Of a stretch of DNA of 64,000 nucleotides, positions 42,929 to 52,276 are shown piece by piece. The stretch spans positions 28,788,932 to 28,852,931 of the forward strand of contig JAJLRJ010000008.1 in the NCBI GenBank assembly GCA_024195265.1. Direction: 5' to 3'. This stretch comes from Dendrophyllia cribrosa. Its lineage: Eukaryota > Cnidaria > Anthozoa > Scleractinia > Dendrophylliidae. The position numbers and the translations under genes were made by a program. Each line of letters begins with the position of its first letter. The first letter of the stretch is position 1. The notes beneath the pieces are model-generated. The model searched no databases and was not told the DNA's origin. It saw nothing but the letters and a program-made list of their open reading frames with translations.

Positions 42929-45584
42929 AACTCAATCGGTTCTGTGTGGATGCCGTCTGGCAGCACCCAACGCTTGTCGTAATAAGCAGAAAGCCCCAGC
43001 TTGTGCTGTTCGTAAGTGAACATGGCCCCGTTGTGCATTCGAAAGCCCCTGTTGGTGGCCATGTCCCTGCCCCCCTGCAGGGCACTTTCGTACCTTTCCC
43101 AGCGAAGCTCGTTCTGCTTCTTGTTGACGCCCTTGGAGGACATCTTAGCCTCGCCGCTAGCCTCGTTTTCTACGTAATAACACTTGCTGCATAGGGCGAT
43201 GGCCCGTGTGCCTTCCTTCTCAAGCTTGAACAAGCCCGGCTCTCTGCCGCTCCACTTGTCCCACGCCAACCAATTCTTCTTCTCTGCCTCGAACTGGTCG
43301 CGAAGTTCCGGGCGAACAGCCTCTTCCAGAGTGTCGTGCGCAAGAGCGAAGTACATGCTGTCCGTGTCCATCTGGATGAGCTCGAAGTCGCGCCTGTCGA
43401 TGAAGTAATCTAGGAAGTCGTAATAGAACTCCAGCATGCGAAGCTTGGCAAGTTGGTACACAACAATGCCCACTTGAAAAGGGCGGTCGATTGCGACCTT
43501 TTGCTTGCGCAGCTCGATCTTGTAAGCATCTCCAATCTCTTCGAGGTCATCGAACAAGGGTGAGCGAAGATGCTTGTCGACCTCGTCCTCGTCAGTTGTG
43601 TATAACGTTCTTGTCTGGCGCTCCACGGCTTCGATGAACTTGCCGTAAGCACTGTTGCCAAGAAGCTTGAACACTTCAGCAAGCAGGGCCTTATCCTTGT
43701 CAGCGTCGCCTTTCCTTCGATTGTCGGCGACCTCGCGAACGAACCAGTCGAAGAGCTTTTTGGGCATGTAATCGATCGTGCGGTAGACTGCTGTGATCTT
43801 GAGCCCGATGTTGAGATATCACTTCAAGAGGGGTGCGTAGATCAGCATCTTTTTCGCTGACAACACACCCAGAAGCTTTTTCTGGTCGGGAAAGCGGGTT
43901 CGGCCACTTTCTTGGAGGTAATCGTGCATATGCTGTGGAACAAATTCGTTAGGCACTGCTTGATTGATGAAGAGCGGGGTAAACTCTTCGAACTGCTCCC
44001 ACAACTCTCGAGGGACTTCGATGTCCACTTCCGCAAACCCGAACCATCTGCCTGTATGCAGCTTCATTTCAAGAACTCTAGCTGCCTGCACCGGGGCATT
44101 GTAATGCACAACCTTCTCTTTACCACAGGGCATCTCCTGCAGCATCGTGCTTGGGTAAAAGGAGTTAGCATCGAACCCCACAATCCGTTTCGTGATGCGC
44201 GCTAAGTCGCCGTGTTTGTGAGAACGAATGTGGGTTTCGCTTCGCACGTGTTTGCGGGTGAAGACTAGGCTTGGCCCGCCAACCACAGCCCCCTTCAGCA
44301 TGGCGTAAGCTTCTGGGCCGGGGGCGTATAGTTCTGGGGCATTGCGCCCCCCTCTCAATGACCCTCGCAAGACGTATTGCATTGATACTCCTGGCAAGGA
44401 GACCGCGTCTTTGAAGATGTCCACCCCGAGACCCGTGTAAAAGCCCTTCATCGTTTGGAGAGCTTCGAGGAATGGAGCCACGTCGAGATTGTTATAATGC
44501 TCAAGCCAGTCCTCGAATGTCTTCATGCCTTGCTCGTGGAAGACGCGTTTGCAATCTTTGTGCTCCTCGGGAGAAAGAACGAAGGCCTTTTTGAGTTGTG
44601 AGTACCAGCACTCGTGTGGGGGAAGACCAGGGTAATCCAGCTTGTCAGCGCTGTCAAACCACTCGTATGGAAGCCAGGACTTGGTCTGTGTCGCTCCATA
44701 CGTCTTGACCCACTTGTCGTACGTGATGCCTGGGGCCAAATAATTCATGATGTCCAAGAATTTGTAGCTGGGAGTGTTGATGAACATGATGCGCCCCTCT
44801 TTCTCCGCGGCGAAGACCTCGTTCTCGCCAGCGAGATGAGAAACAAAGTACTTGCGGATAAGCTTGAGATCGTAATGGCCTGAGTTGAAGCCGACCACAG
44901 GCACTTGGTTGCACCATTTGTCGATGAGCGCCAGTTGCTTATCAGGAAGATTCTCAAGGTCTGGGGCATGTATTTTACAGCCACATCCTCTCGGATGGCT
45001 GCAGCTCGCCACTCCAGGGAGGCATAAAACAGCCCGATAAGCTCGTCAGGATCTTTGGAGCAAATGTACTCAGGCTCAGGGTTCAACGTGTCGGCAATGG
45101 AGACTGAGATGGGCACATGCTCGCTTTCATAAGAGAGATCGTGTGTCGGGCGAGCTGCCTTGGTCTTGTCCTGGTATGCTTCGAAGTCGTAGACGATCGC
45201 GTGGGGATATGTTTTGTTTATTTTCTGTGGGCAACGATCATTCCACCAGGGGGAAGGCTTTTCGTGTTCCCACCTTTCCACCACGGTATACCCAGCGTCT
45301 CGAAGCAACTGAGTTCGTTGCAGGGTCTTTTGGTAAGCAACCATCCATGTGATTGTGTTGCCTTTGCGGTCAACATGTATACCTTCCTCCCTCGTTCCCT
45401 CGGGGTAACATTCCTCGCAATCGTGCCAGTGACAACCGTGGAACTGAAAAACTGTCTTGCTTTCTGGGTGATAGCCGTCGACTGGGGCCCCACAAATATA
45501 GCTCTCACCACCATGGCCGCATCTGTGATGGTGGATGTGAATACCACGTTGCTTCGCCTCCCACTCCAGCCAGCACACTGCCTT
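42904..45584 (-). pseudogene. POLB: DNA polymerase B, C-terminal part (element 1), interrupted
   Basis: Carries the VSR-like Cys/His segment (VDGYHPESKTVFQFHGCHWH), the exonuclease motif YDFEA, GFNSGHYDLKLI, and polymerase motifs GFDANSFYPS, LLGNSAYGKF and MDTDSMYF. Three breaks: element 2 inserted at 45584/62827, cutting off the N-terminal third; a 1-nt loss in a G run at 44963-44966, where element 2 has five G; and a stop codon (TGA) at 43819-43821 where element 2 has TGG. Motif A also reads SFYP where element 2 has SLYP. Confidence 0.88.
45580..45584. repeat. Target site duplication of element 2, left copy (GCCTT)
   Basis: GCCTT here is repeated at 62827-62831 directly outside the right palindrome. 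The uninterrupted polymerase gene of element 2 has a single similar site (GCCCTTGACACC, 61490). Confidence 0.85.
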
Positions 45585-45711
45585 AGTAGTGGGTAGAGCG
45601 CTTCTCAAATGCGGTTTTTTGAGCCGATTTCCAATTTGTCCTCACTTCGTTCGGAAAAATTGGAAATCGTCTCAAAAAATCGCATTTGAGAGGAGCGCTC
45701 TACCCACTACT
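45585..45711. repeat. Terminal palindrome of element 2, left end
   Basis: Begins AGTAGTGGGTAGAGCGCTTC and ends with its near complement; arms of about 58 bp with a few mismatches and a 2-nt indel. The loop core GTCCTCACTTCGTTCGGAA is at 45638-45656. Confidence 0.93.
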
Positions 45712-45741
45712 CGGGATTGGCGTTGATTCTCAATTGAAGAA
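45585..45741. repeat. Left terminal inverted repeat of element 2, internally shortened
   Basis: The palindrome and following CGGGATT match the right end, as does TCAATTGAAGAA at 45730-45741. About 66 bp between them (including the TGCGTTTTTCCCCGAGCC block) are missing on this side, so the two repeats are not equal in length. Confidence 0.75.
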
Positions 45742-45753
45742 ACCACATTACCC

Positions 45754-45762
45754 CATATAAAC
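45754..45762 (+). promoter_or_regulatory. CATATAAAC box for the zinc-finger gene
   Basis: Same box and 6-nt spacing to ATG (45769) as in element 1. Confidence 0.6.
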
Positions 45763-45768
45763 GTGACA

Positions 45769-46221
45769 ATGCCATTCGCCAACGAAGCAATGACTGCCGT
45801 TGCGTTTTTGAAAATGAGGGGCATTGAGGTGAAAGAAGGCGATGACTTATATGCAAAGAACAAAGGGACGTTCGAATACAACCCTTGCAGACATTGTGGT
45901 TTAAACTTCACCCAAGGCCATTCTCTTGTTGAGCATCAAAAATACGCTTGCAAGAAGCTGCGAACAGAACCACGCCCGAAAGAGATTTGTCCCGGCTGCA
46001 ATGGAGCAGTTTCTAAACCAACCTTTTACAAACATCTAAAAAATGGTTGCCCTCCCGCGAAAAGAAACCCACTGATGAACGTTGATACAGTACGATATCT
46101 CCAATTGGACAAATCTCTTCCCCTGTATATACCATACCAACATGGCAATGGTGGCTCAAGGACTTCACATAAAACCAAAGAATCTAGACAACTTCGAGAA
46201 ATGGTTGCAGACCTTTGGTGA
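45769..46221 (+). CDS. Zinc-finger protein, shortened C-terminus (element 2), 150 aa
   Basis: About the first 100 residues match the element-1 protein closely, including CRHCGLNFTQGHSLVEHQKY and the second group starting CPGCNGAV. After PAKRNP the sequence differs entirely and runs across the next promoter into the start of the next gene in another frame. The change point marks a recombination junction or deletion, and the true C-terminus is uncertain. Confidence 0.6.
   Translation: MPFANEAMTAVAFLKMRGIEVKEGDDLYAKNKGTFEYNPCRHCGLNFTQGHSLVEHQKYACKKLRTEPRPKEICPGCNGAVSKPTFYKHLKNGCPPAKRNPLMNVDTVRYLQLDKSLPLYIPYQHGNGGSRTSHKTKESRQLREMVADLW
46124..46132 (+). promoter_or_regulatory. TGTATATAC box
   Basis: Ends 9 nt before the ATG at 46142. 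Confidence 0.6.
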
Positions 46222-46600
46222 ATCCAATTTGGAATACTTACCAGACATGCTCCAGGATTTCATCCTTGAACTGGCTTTTAGGTTTATACAACGTGACTTA
46301 GACGCCAGGGACCTTCATCAACGCAGGATGAAATCTGTATGCTTTTCAATAAAAAATCATTATCAATGGCAACACCTTTGTCATTTGCGTTTATTAACTT
46401 CATAAACATGTGAGGAATGCCAAGAACACTTCTCGCCAGAAGTGGACATGGGCAGGCACAGAGCCATTTGTCCTGGCATGCCGCTTTATAGAGCTTTTCA
46501 GGGGGCATTGATGTTTACAGGCATCGACAGTGATGACGAGGAAGATTATGATGGCCCAAGTGCTCACGAAAGTTTCTATGGCAGTGCTCACTCAACGTGA
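46142..46600 (+). pseudogene. Element-2-specific small zinc-finger gene with an in-frame stop
   Basis: The first part (87 codons, 46142-46405) is helical: LDNFEKWLQTFGESNLEYL, DMLQDFILELAFRFIQRDL. After a TAA at 46403 the same frame stays open and reads CEECQEHFSPEVDMGRHRAI then C, a C2H2/C2HC finger, followed by an acidic tail with DSDDEEDYDG. It stops at 46598. One frame across both halves suggests a single gene with a nonsense change (or read-through). It occupies the place of the YqaJ nuclease of element 1 and overlaps the convergent VLTF3-like gene by 13 bp. Confidence 0.5.
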
Positions 46601-47319
46601 CCCATCTTTTCAAGCATGATCTTCCAGTTTTGTTCGTGCTTCCACATTGATTTTTCTGGGACTTGCAGCCAGAAGTAATTGACAAGCCGTTGTGGCCCTT
46701 TTATCGCATCCAAGATTTTGTGGGCCACAAAGGGCATGGAGATTCTTTTCGGCAGATATTCTTCGATAAATTTGAAAGAATCATTTGCATGTTGTATTTC
46801 ATCATTGGACAAGCAGACGTGGTGTTCACAAATTTTCAGATGTTTGTTGAGATAGCTTTTGAAGTTGTAGTGTTTGGTGGCCATTCTCTTTTTGGTAATT
46901 GTGTAATCACCACCATAGAGCCCGTTGTAATCGAATGTCACACCATCCAGGGGTTCTAAGAGACCGCAGTCCTCACAGCAAAGTTCTGATGAAAACATCC
47001 TGAGGGTTAATTTGCCTTTGCAGTTTTGGCAAAATTTTGTCCTTTCATTCACAAGGGTGAAAGGTGAGTGTTGGGGGTATTGTGCCTCGGGAGAAAGATA
47101 CTCCTTGATGATATGAAGACGTTCTGACAGGTTTGAACGCCGTATTTCTTTGGTGTAGTTTTCGAGTGAGCGCAGGAGGATAAATTTGTATTCTTTATCA
47201 AGCTCATCGAGTTTGGGTTTGTATTCGCCTTTAGTGTCCAAGGACCGAACATCAGCCAGTTGTTTAGCGAACTTCTCCATGGTTGTACACAGCCGGGTTA
47301 TGTATTCAATTGGGCGCAA
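46588..47319 (-). CDS. VLTF3-like zinc-ribbon factor (element 2), 243 aa
   Basis: Zinc ribbon CQNCKGKL ... CCEDCG near residues 110-135, then a helical domain with KHYNFKSYLNKHLKICEHH, VCLSNDEIQHANDSF, RISMPFVAHKILDAIKGP and a Trp-containing C-terminus (KHEQNWKIMLEKM). Layout agrees with VLTF3-type late transcription factors and with the element-1 gene, but identity between the two is low, unlike the genes to the right. A second possible start (MEKFAKQL) is at 47280; no clear TATATAC box precedes either. Confidence 0.5.
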   Translation of the reverse strand: MRPIEYITRLCTTMEKFAKQLADVRSLDTKGEYKPKLDELDKEYKFILLRSLENYTKEIRRSNLSERLHIIKEYLSPEAQYPQHSPFTLVNERTKFCQNCKGKLTLRMFSSELCCEDCGLLEPLDGVTFDYNGLYGGDYTITKKRMATKHYNFKSYLNKHLKICEHHVCLSNDEIQHANDSFKFIEEYLPKRISMPFVAHKILDAIKGPQRLVNYFWLQVPEKSMWKHEQNWKIMLEKMGHVE

Positions 47320-47358
47320 ATGATTTATCCTTAGAAATGTATAGATTAAAACCTGAAT

Positions 47359-48045
47359 TTAATCTCTCAAATCGGACTTGGATGCTGCGGTGAGAAGACT
47401 TATCTTTTTTTGAAACTCTTGTTTGACTTCCTTGCGAAGTTCGTTTTTGAGTTTCTCGAGGTCTGGCGCTTGTGTTTGAGTGCCAACGTTTTTTTTAGCC
47501 TTAACACCATCCCTGATTGCAGCTTTGAGTTCGTGATATTTTTCCACCTCACGAGTAATTATGGTGAATTCTGCATCACTGATCCTCTTGTCTTCCAGAG
47601 CCTTTGAGACCAGTTCATAGACAGAGTTGCGTTTAGCCAGGGCCAGTGTGTAGATATTCTCGTGTTTGGTCACTTTACGCTCTAATCGCTTGTTAGCAGC
47701 TGTAAAGCCAACAGAGGATAGCCCACAGAGGGTCGCAACGCCGGCAAGTGCTGGACTTGCAATAATTCCGAACCCAGTCAATGCAGTGGCAAGGGCCCCT
47801 GATGACAGCCCAACAGAAAGCGACCCAAGACCAACCGCCGAGTAATGAACCAATGATTGGGTTCGTTTATATTTCTTTGCGACCTGACGATAATGCTCGG
47901 CTTCGTCAGACAGCTCCTTCAGCAAGTCAGAGATCTTTTTGAGCCGGAAGTCTTCTGCATTAATTTGAGTGATCCCAAGGTCAGGGTATATCTTTTGTGT
48001 ATGGCTGTAGTCGGGGGCCGATGGAAGCACATTGGCAGAACTCAT
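47359..48045 (-). CDS. Conserved membrane protein, 228 aa (element 2)
   Basis: Intact version of the gene frameshifted in element 1. EHYRQVAKKYKRTQSLVH precedes hydrophobic segments VGLGSLSVGLSSGALATAL and GIIASPALAGVATLCGLSS; the helical C-terminus ends LLTAASKSDLRD. The start at 48045 lies 4 nt from the promoter box and is the start that is out of frame in element 1. Confidence 0.7.
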   Translation of the reverse strand: MSSANVLPSAPDYSHTQKIYPDLGITQINAEDFRLKKISDLLKELSDEAEHYRQVAKKYKRTQSLVHYSAVGLGSLSVGLSSGALATALTGFGIIASPALAGVATLCGLSSVGFTAANKRLERKVTKHENIYTLALAKRNSVYELVSKALEDKRISDAEFTIITREVEKYHELKAAIRDGVKAKKNVGTQTQAPDLEKLKNELRKEVKQEFQKKISLLTAASKSDLRD

Positions 48046-48049
48046 GGTG

Positions 48050-48061
48050 GGGTATATATAT
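48050..48061 (-). promoter_or_regulatory. CATATATATAC box
   Basis: Minus-strand box ending 4 nt before the ATG at 48045. Confidence 0.75.
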
Positions 48062-48067
48062 GATTTT

Positions 48068-48739
48068 TTAATTTATCTCAACTTCAAATTCCAAAGGCGC
48101 GCCATTGAAGTTGAAGAGGTTATTGTTCTCATCCCTAACTGCCAGTGTGATAGAGTTAACAAATTCGCCAGACGAGACGTCACGCAAGACGTTCTGTTGT
48201 GTTGTCTCGTAATGAACCTTCTCAAAGGCCTTTCCCTGAATATCAAACCGGGCCAAAACTGACGAAGGCTTACCGTTGAGAAGGTTTTGTTCTTTATCAA
48301 CCAGATCACAGTGGATGAAGTAAGTGCTTGGTGCCCTTAAACGCTTGACGAAGGTTATTAGCATCAATACAGGGCGTATGCCAAGCAATTCTGCCAGATT
48401 ATTACTTAACTTCACACTGCCGCTGTTACTTGTAATTACCATGGCCCCATATGGCCTGTTTGTTTCAATTGTTAGATTTAAACTTCTGTCAAAGTCCTTT
48501 AGGCTTTCAAAGTCTTTTGTTAAACTCTCAATAGTGTGATGCCCTGGAAGTAAGGTCGCCTCACGTGATGAACCATTAGGGGGAGGGTTTGCTGGTGAAA
48601 CCTTTGCTTCTTCTTTCAAATTATGCCAAGAGTTGAAAATTGAGCAAGAGACAAGCCGGATATAACTCGGTTTCGGCAGTGGGTGCTCGAAGTAGATCGT
48701 GTAAGGGTTCGAAGACGTGACGATTGTTAACACAACCAT
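48068..48739 (-). CDS. Beta-rich 223-aa protein, minor capsid candidate (element 2)
   Basis: Same length as the element-1 copy with scattered substitutions. Strand-rich blocks PSYIRLVSCSIFNSWHNLK, LNLTIETNRPYGAMVI and VRDENNNLFNFNGAPLEFEV are retained. The preservation in both copies suggests selection before decay began. Function as a vertex capsid protein is inferred only. Confidence 0.6.
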   Translation of the reverse strand: MVVLTIVTSSNPYTIYFEHPLPKPSYIRLVSCSIFNSWHNLKEEAKVSPANPPPNGSSREATLLPGHHTIESLTKDFESLKDFDRSLNLTIETNRPYGAMVITSNSGSVKLSNNLAELLGIRPVLMLITFVKRLRAPSTYFIHCDLVDKEQNLLNGKPSSVLARFDIQGKAFEKVHYETTQQNVLRDVSSGEFVNSITLAVRDENNNLFNFNGAPLEFEVEIN

Positions 48740-48784
48740 GATGGTGTATATAAGGACATTTTATAATTATAATTATATACAATC
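48740..48784. promoter_or_regulatory. Divergent promoter
   Basis: CTTATATACACC faces left and AATTATATACAATC faces right, the latter ending just before the ATG at 48785. Confidence 0.7.
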
Positions 48785-50606
48785 ATGTTTGTTTGGTGGA
48801 TTTAATCTTAATTCAAATCTTGGCGTCTCCATCGGTGGTCACAATTACGGCCCCCCACCCCCTTTTTATTCGCCTCCAAACGCCTATACCCATGTCGCGC
48901 CAAAGCCACCACCCCCTAATCCTGAAATTGCTTGGTTGAGTTCGCCGGAGGCTGCCAAGCTCTCTGCCGCGGCCAAGGCCAAGGCAATTTCAGATTTCAA
49001 AAAGCGTTTTCCGCGCGCTGATATGTCACACTTTGAAGTTCAAGTAGAGTTTGGCGACGACCACAAAACAGCTACAGGGGAAGTGCTTTACAAAGAGGGT
49101 CCTGGCTCATGGGGGCTTATCACAGAAATGCCCCACAAAGATTGGACTCAACCCGAAAGAGACGCCCTTGGTCTTGTCTATGACGGCGGTTTCCCTTATC
49201 AGTTATCGTTGGGTCAACCAGAAAAGTCAATCCCAGCTGTTGCTTTCTCCACCACAATAGACAAAGACATGATTATTGGCGCAATCTTGAACGACAAAGA
49301 GCAAAAGATTTACGTAACGCCAACTGATTATTTCACAACGAAATACAGAAATATCTTCAGGGCCACACAGATTTCATTCACAACCGCGAAATACGGCCGA
49401 AAGTGGATGGGTGGGCCGCATATGAGTTTTTGGCCGCAACAACTCTCCTTCGCCCTGTGGTGCGCAACAACCGGCTGTGGAATCTCGCGTGACATTCTCT
49501 TCGATAAGAACTCAAGTCTATCCCTAACCCCACAGCTCCGGTCGTTTTACCGGTTTCACGTTTATTTCACAACAAGGCGAATACTCTACCAGATGGGTGG
49601 GGAACAAAGCGTGAGTGCTTTGCCAGACGACCCTCCATTCTCCCAGAAAGACAACAAGTATAACATCGACGCGTACAAGAAGCTTTGCATAGAGTTCGGT
49701 ATCGACCCCAGTTCTGACTTCCGTTACACATACGGTAAGAACCACGGTCTTGCGAATGTCTACATTTGGGTAACTGGAGAGGGCCCCAGCTCTACCGATT
49801 ACACCTATCCAGACTCTGATCTAGCTCTGTTCGATGATGAGCGCGTCACTGACAGAAAAGACCCCAATTATCGTGCCAATGGTATATCTTTCGTCCGCAA
49901 CGATCAAGGGGCAGACATCCAGTTCGAGCACTTTGTGCCAAATTACGCACAGGGGCTAACACAACCAGGACTCGCGCGTATGAACCAATCAATCGAGGCC
50001 TTTGTGTACTGCATTCTTGGTTCACAAGCCAAAACCCGCAGCAGCATCATTGGAAAAGGAGACCGGGCGTTCGAAACGCAGAGAGTATTCCTCACCCATC
50101 TAGAGGAGGCTATAATCCTGAACGACATCGCAACAAGCGTGCAGCGTTACCAGCTTGCCATCCAAGCAACGAAAGTGCGCCTGGACTTTGCGACAGCACC
50201 CGGAAGCTGGCTCATGCCCTCGCGCATGATTATCAACACAGAGAGCGTGATCGGGTATAACAATAACCTACAGGAGGCAACGCAAGGGATGAAGCTGGGC
50301 GTGAACACTGGTGTAAATCTAGGCACAAAAAAGGCCTCCCTCCGCCACATGGACGGTGGCCCGACAAAGATTAATCCACCAAACAGTCACCCATCAAACC
50401 CGATACATAAACAGGCCACACAGGCACAGGGCATCGCCCCAGCCACACCACAACCCACACCCACACCCACGCCAACACCACAACCAGCCCCCACACCACA
50501 ACCAGCCCCCGCACCCACACCACAGCCCGACCCGCATCACGTCTCCAAGGCAGTCTTTGGTGTGGGTGCGATTGCTTTGGCAGGACGTTTCGTTTGGTTA
50601 AGATAA
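48785..50606 (+). pseudogene. Large membrane-anchored element protein with start-proximal frameshift (element 2)
   Basis: Body nearly identical to the 600-aa protein of element 1 (GPHMSFWPQQLSFALWC, ARMNQSIEAFVYCILGSQAK, C-terminal membrane segment). The ATG at the promoter (48785) gives only six codons because TTTG is tandemly duplicated at 48788-48795. The body frame is open and reaches an upstream ATG at 48717, which lies inside the divergent gene and is unlikely to be used. The Pro/Thr linker is a different length from element 1. Ends 4 bp before the site of the lost stop of the convergent gene. Confidence 0.72.
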
Positions 50607-52236
50607 GTGTCCAAGACTTCGAACGCTTGGTGATCCTTTCAATAAGGAAGGCCACCACGGCAAGGATGAGCAGCCAGGCGTGTTCACCCAGAAAGGAGAT
50701 TACCGACCCAGCCGTTTTGAAGAGGAAGCTAACAAATGTGCCAATGAGGCCAGGCAGTGCGCTGGCTGCTTTTTTGGCAAGCTCTTTAAGCCCATTGCCA
50801 ATAGCCTTGGTGGCCTTTGCCAGGCCGTTCAAAGTGGCGAGTACAACAGCGCTGATGGTGATGCCAGCTGCCAGAACAATCGCTTGCAGGGTCCATCCGT
50901 ATTTCTTGAAGATTTCTCTGACCCTCTCTCTCAAAGACAGTGCTTGTTCACGCACCTCAACCTGTGGTCGGAGCCTTGCCAGCTCTTCTTCACGTTCAGC
51001 AACCCGGGCTTCCGCTGCTTCTCTTTCAGAGGGAGAAGTGTTCTCATCCTCTATCACGCGCTTGTCCTCCTCGTTCTGCCGTTCAAGCTCGGCTTCTCTT
51101 TCGTTTAACTCATCAAGGGGTTTAGTTGAGTTTAGGCCTGCTTCAAGTTCATTTCTTTTCTTCTCTTCTGCAGCACGGCGTGTTCTTGCTGCTTTGTCCG
51201 CCTTGTCCGCCTTTGCCTGCTCTTGGGCTCGTTGTTTATGTATTTTTTGAAGTGCCGCTACTTCTTTTTTCTGGTTTTCAAGATCTCGTTGACGATTCTT
51301 TTTAAGTAGTTTTAGGCGGTCTATCTCGGCTTGATTTTCAACGATTGAACCGTGTTCCTGCTCCAGAGCGTCAATCCTCGCTTGGTCTTGCTCAATTCGG
51401 TTTCTGAGGTTTTGCTCCTCATTTTGTGCTTGTTGTAGTTCCACAGCAACCCTTTCATTCTCCTTCCGTTGTTTTTGTGTCTCTTTCTCTCTTTGTCTTT
51501 CTTCCCTTATTGGTGCATTGGCTTTAGAGAGAAGCTCTTTGGCGCTTGTGCCAAGAGCTTTTTCGAACTTGTTTGTGAAGGCTTTACGGAGGCTGCTACG
51601 ATCTTTATAAAAAACTACAGTCTCGCCACCTTTTGGGCCAAAAGAAACAATTTTGTTTTTATTGTCACCGCTTTTAGCGAGGTTAATTGGGTCCATTTTG
51701 GAAAAATCAGCGTTTGGATATAGTTTTTTGATATCGTCTCTAGCTCTATCAACAAAATCTTCTGAGAAGTCTTCAAGCAGAGGGGCGGTTAAAGAATCAT
51801 CTGGCAGTCCACTTTGTTCGTGAGGCATTGTATGCATTTCATGCTGCTCACCGCCATGGTATGGAGTGGATGTGCCAGCACCTGGTTGATAAGGCCCACT
51901 TTCTTCGCGAGGCATTGTATGCATTTCATGCTGCTCACCGCCATGGTATGGAGTGGATGTGCCAGCACCTGGTTGATAAGGCCCACTTTCTTCGCGAGGT
52001 ATTGTATGCATTTCATGCTGCTCGCCACCAGGACGATATGGGGTGGATGAACCGCCTGGTTCAAAGGGTTGCGTGGTGTTGGGGTCGGTGTCTTGGGTCC
52101 ATCGACGTTGTTCTTCTTCTGTCATTTGATTCCACCTGACTTCAAACTCGTCATCGTCATCCCCTGTGTCTGGGGTGCGACTGGTTTCATCAGTTGTCTC
52201 AGTTGGATCGACTTCGACTTCACCGCCTGTTGCCAT
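50371..52236 (-). CDS. Coiled-coil multi-pass membrane protein with read-through tail (element 2), 621 aa
   Basis: Acidic N-terminus (DPTETTD, TGDDDDE), a 29-residue repeat in three copies (GEQHEMHTMPREESGPYQPG), a globular part, a coiled coil of about 200 residues (about 235-440), LSLRERVREIFKKYGWTLQ, three hydrophobic segments (AIVLAAGITISAVVLATL, ALPGLIGTFVSFLFKTAG, AWLLILAVVAFLIE) and ITKRSKS, where element 1 stops. Here the stop is TGG (50611-50613), so the frame adds 79 residues read from the antisense of the convergent gene. Intact otherwise. Function unknown. Confidence 0.7.
   Translation of the reverse strand: MATGGEVEVDPTETTDETSRTPDTGDDDDEFEVRWNQMTEEEQRRWTQDTDPNTTQPFEPGGSSTPYRPGGEQHEMHTIPREESGPYQPGAGTSTPYHGGEQHEMHTMPREESGPYQPGAGTSTPYHGGEQHEMHTMPHEQSGLPDDSLTAPLLEDFSEDFVDRARDDIKKLYPNADFSKMDPINLAKSGDNKNKIVSFGPKGGETVVFYKDRSSLRKAFTNKFEKALGTSAKELLSKANAPIREERQREKETQKQRKENERVAVELQQAQNEEQNLRNRIEQDQARIDALEQEHGSIVENQAEIDRLKLLKKNRQRDLENQKKEVAALQKIHKQRAQEQAKADKADKAARTRRAAEEKKRNELEAGLNSTKPLDELNEREAELERQNEEDKRVIEDENTSPSEREAAEARVAEREEELARLRPQVEVREQALSLRERVREIFKKYGWTLQAIVLAAGITISAVVLATLNGLAKATKAIGNGLKELAKKAASALPGLIGTFVSFLFKTAGSVISFLGEHAWLLILAVVAFLIERITKRSKSWTLILTKRNVLPKQSHPHQRLPWRRDAGRAVVWVRGLVVVWGLVVVLAWVWVWVVVWLGRCPVPVWPVYVSGLMGDCLVD
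51822..52050. repeat. 87-bp tandem repeat inside the coiled-coil gene
   Basis: The block GCATTGTATGCATTTCATGC ... CCAGCACCTGGTTGATAAGG recurs at 87-bp steps (about 51824, 51911, 51998), encoding three 29-residue units. Element 1 has one degenerate unit. Confidence 0.85.
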
Positions 52237-52276
52237 GATATATAAATATAAATTTTAAAAAACACAAATATATACC
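52237..52276. promoter_or_regulatory. Divergent promoter, coiled-coil gene / capsid gene
   Basis: ATTTATATATCATG faces left and CACAAATATATACC faces right, as in element 1. Confidence 0.75.

Noticed and set aside
45585..45711. Palindrome as a transcription terminator or a CRISPR-like repeat
   Set aside because: Its position exactly at element ends, length and inverted duplication identify it as a transposon terminus; no spacer-repeat arrays occur anywhere in the window.
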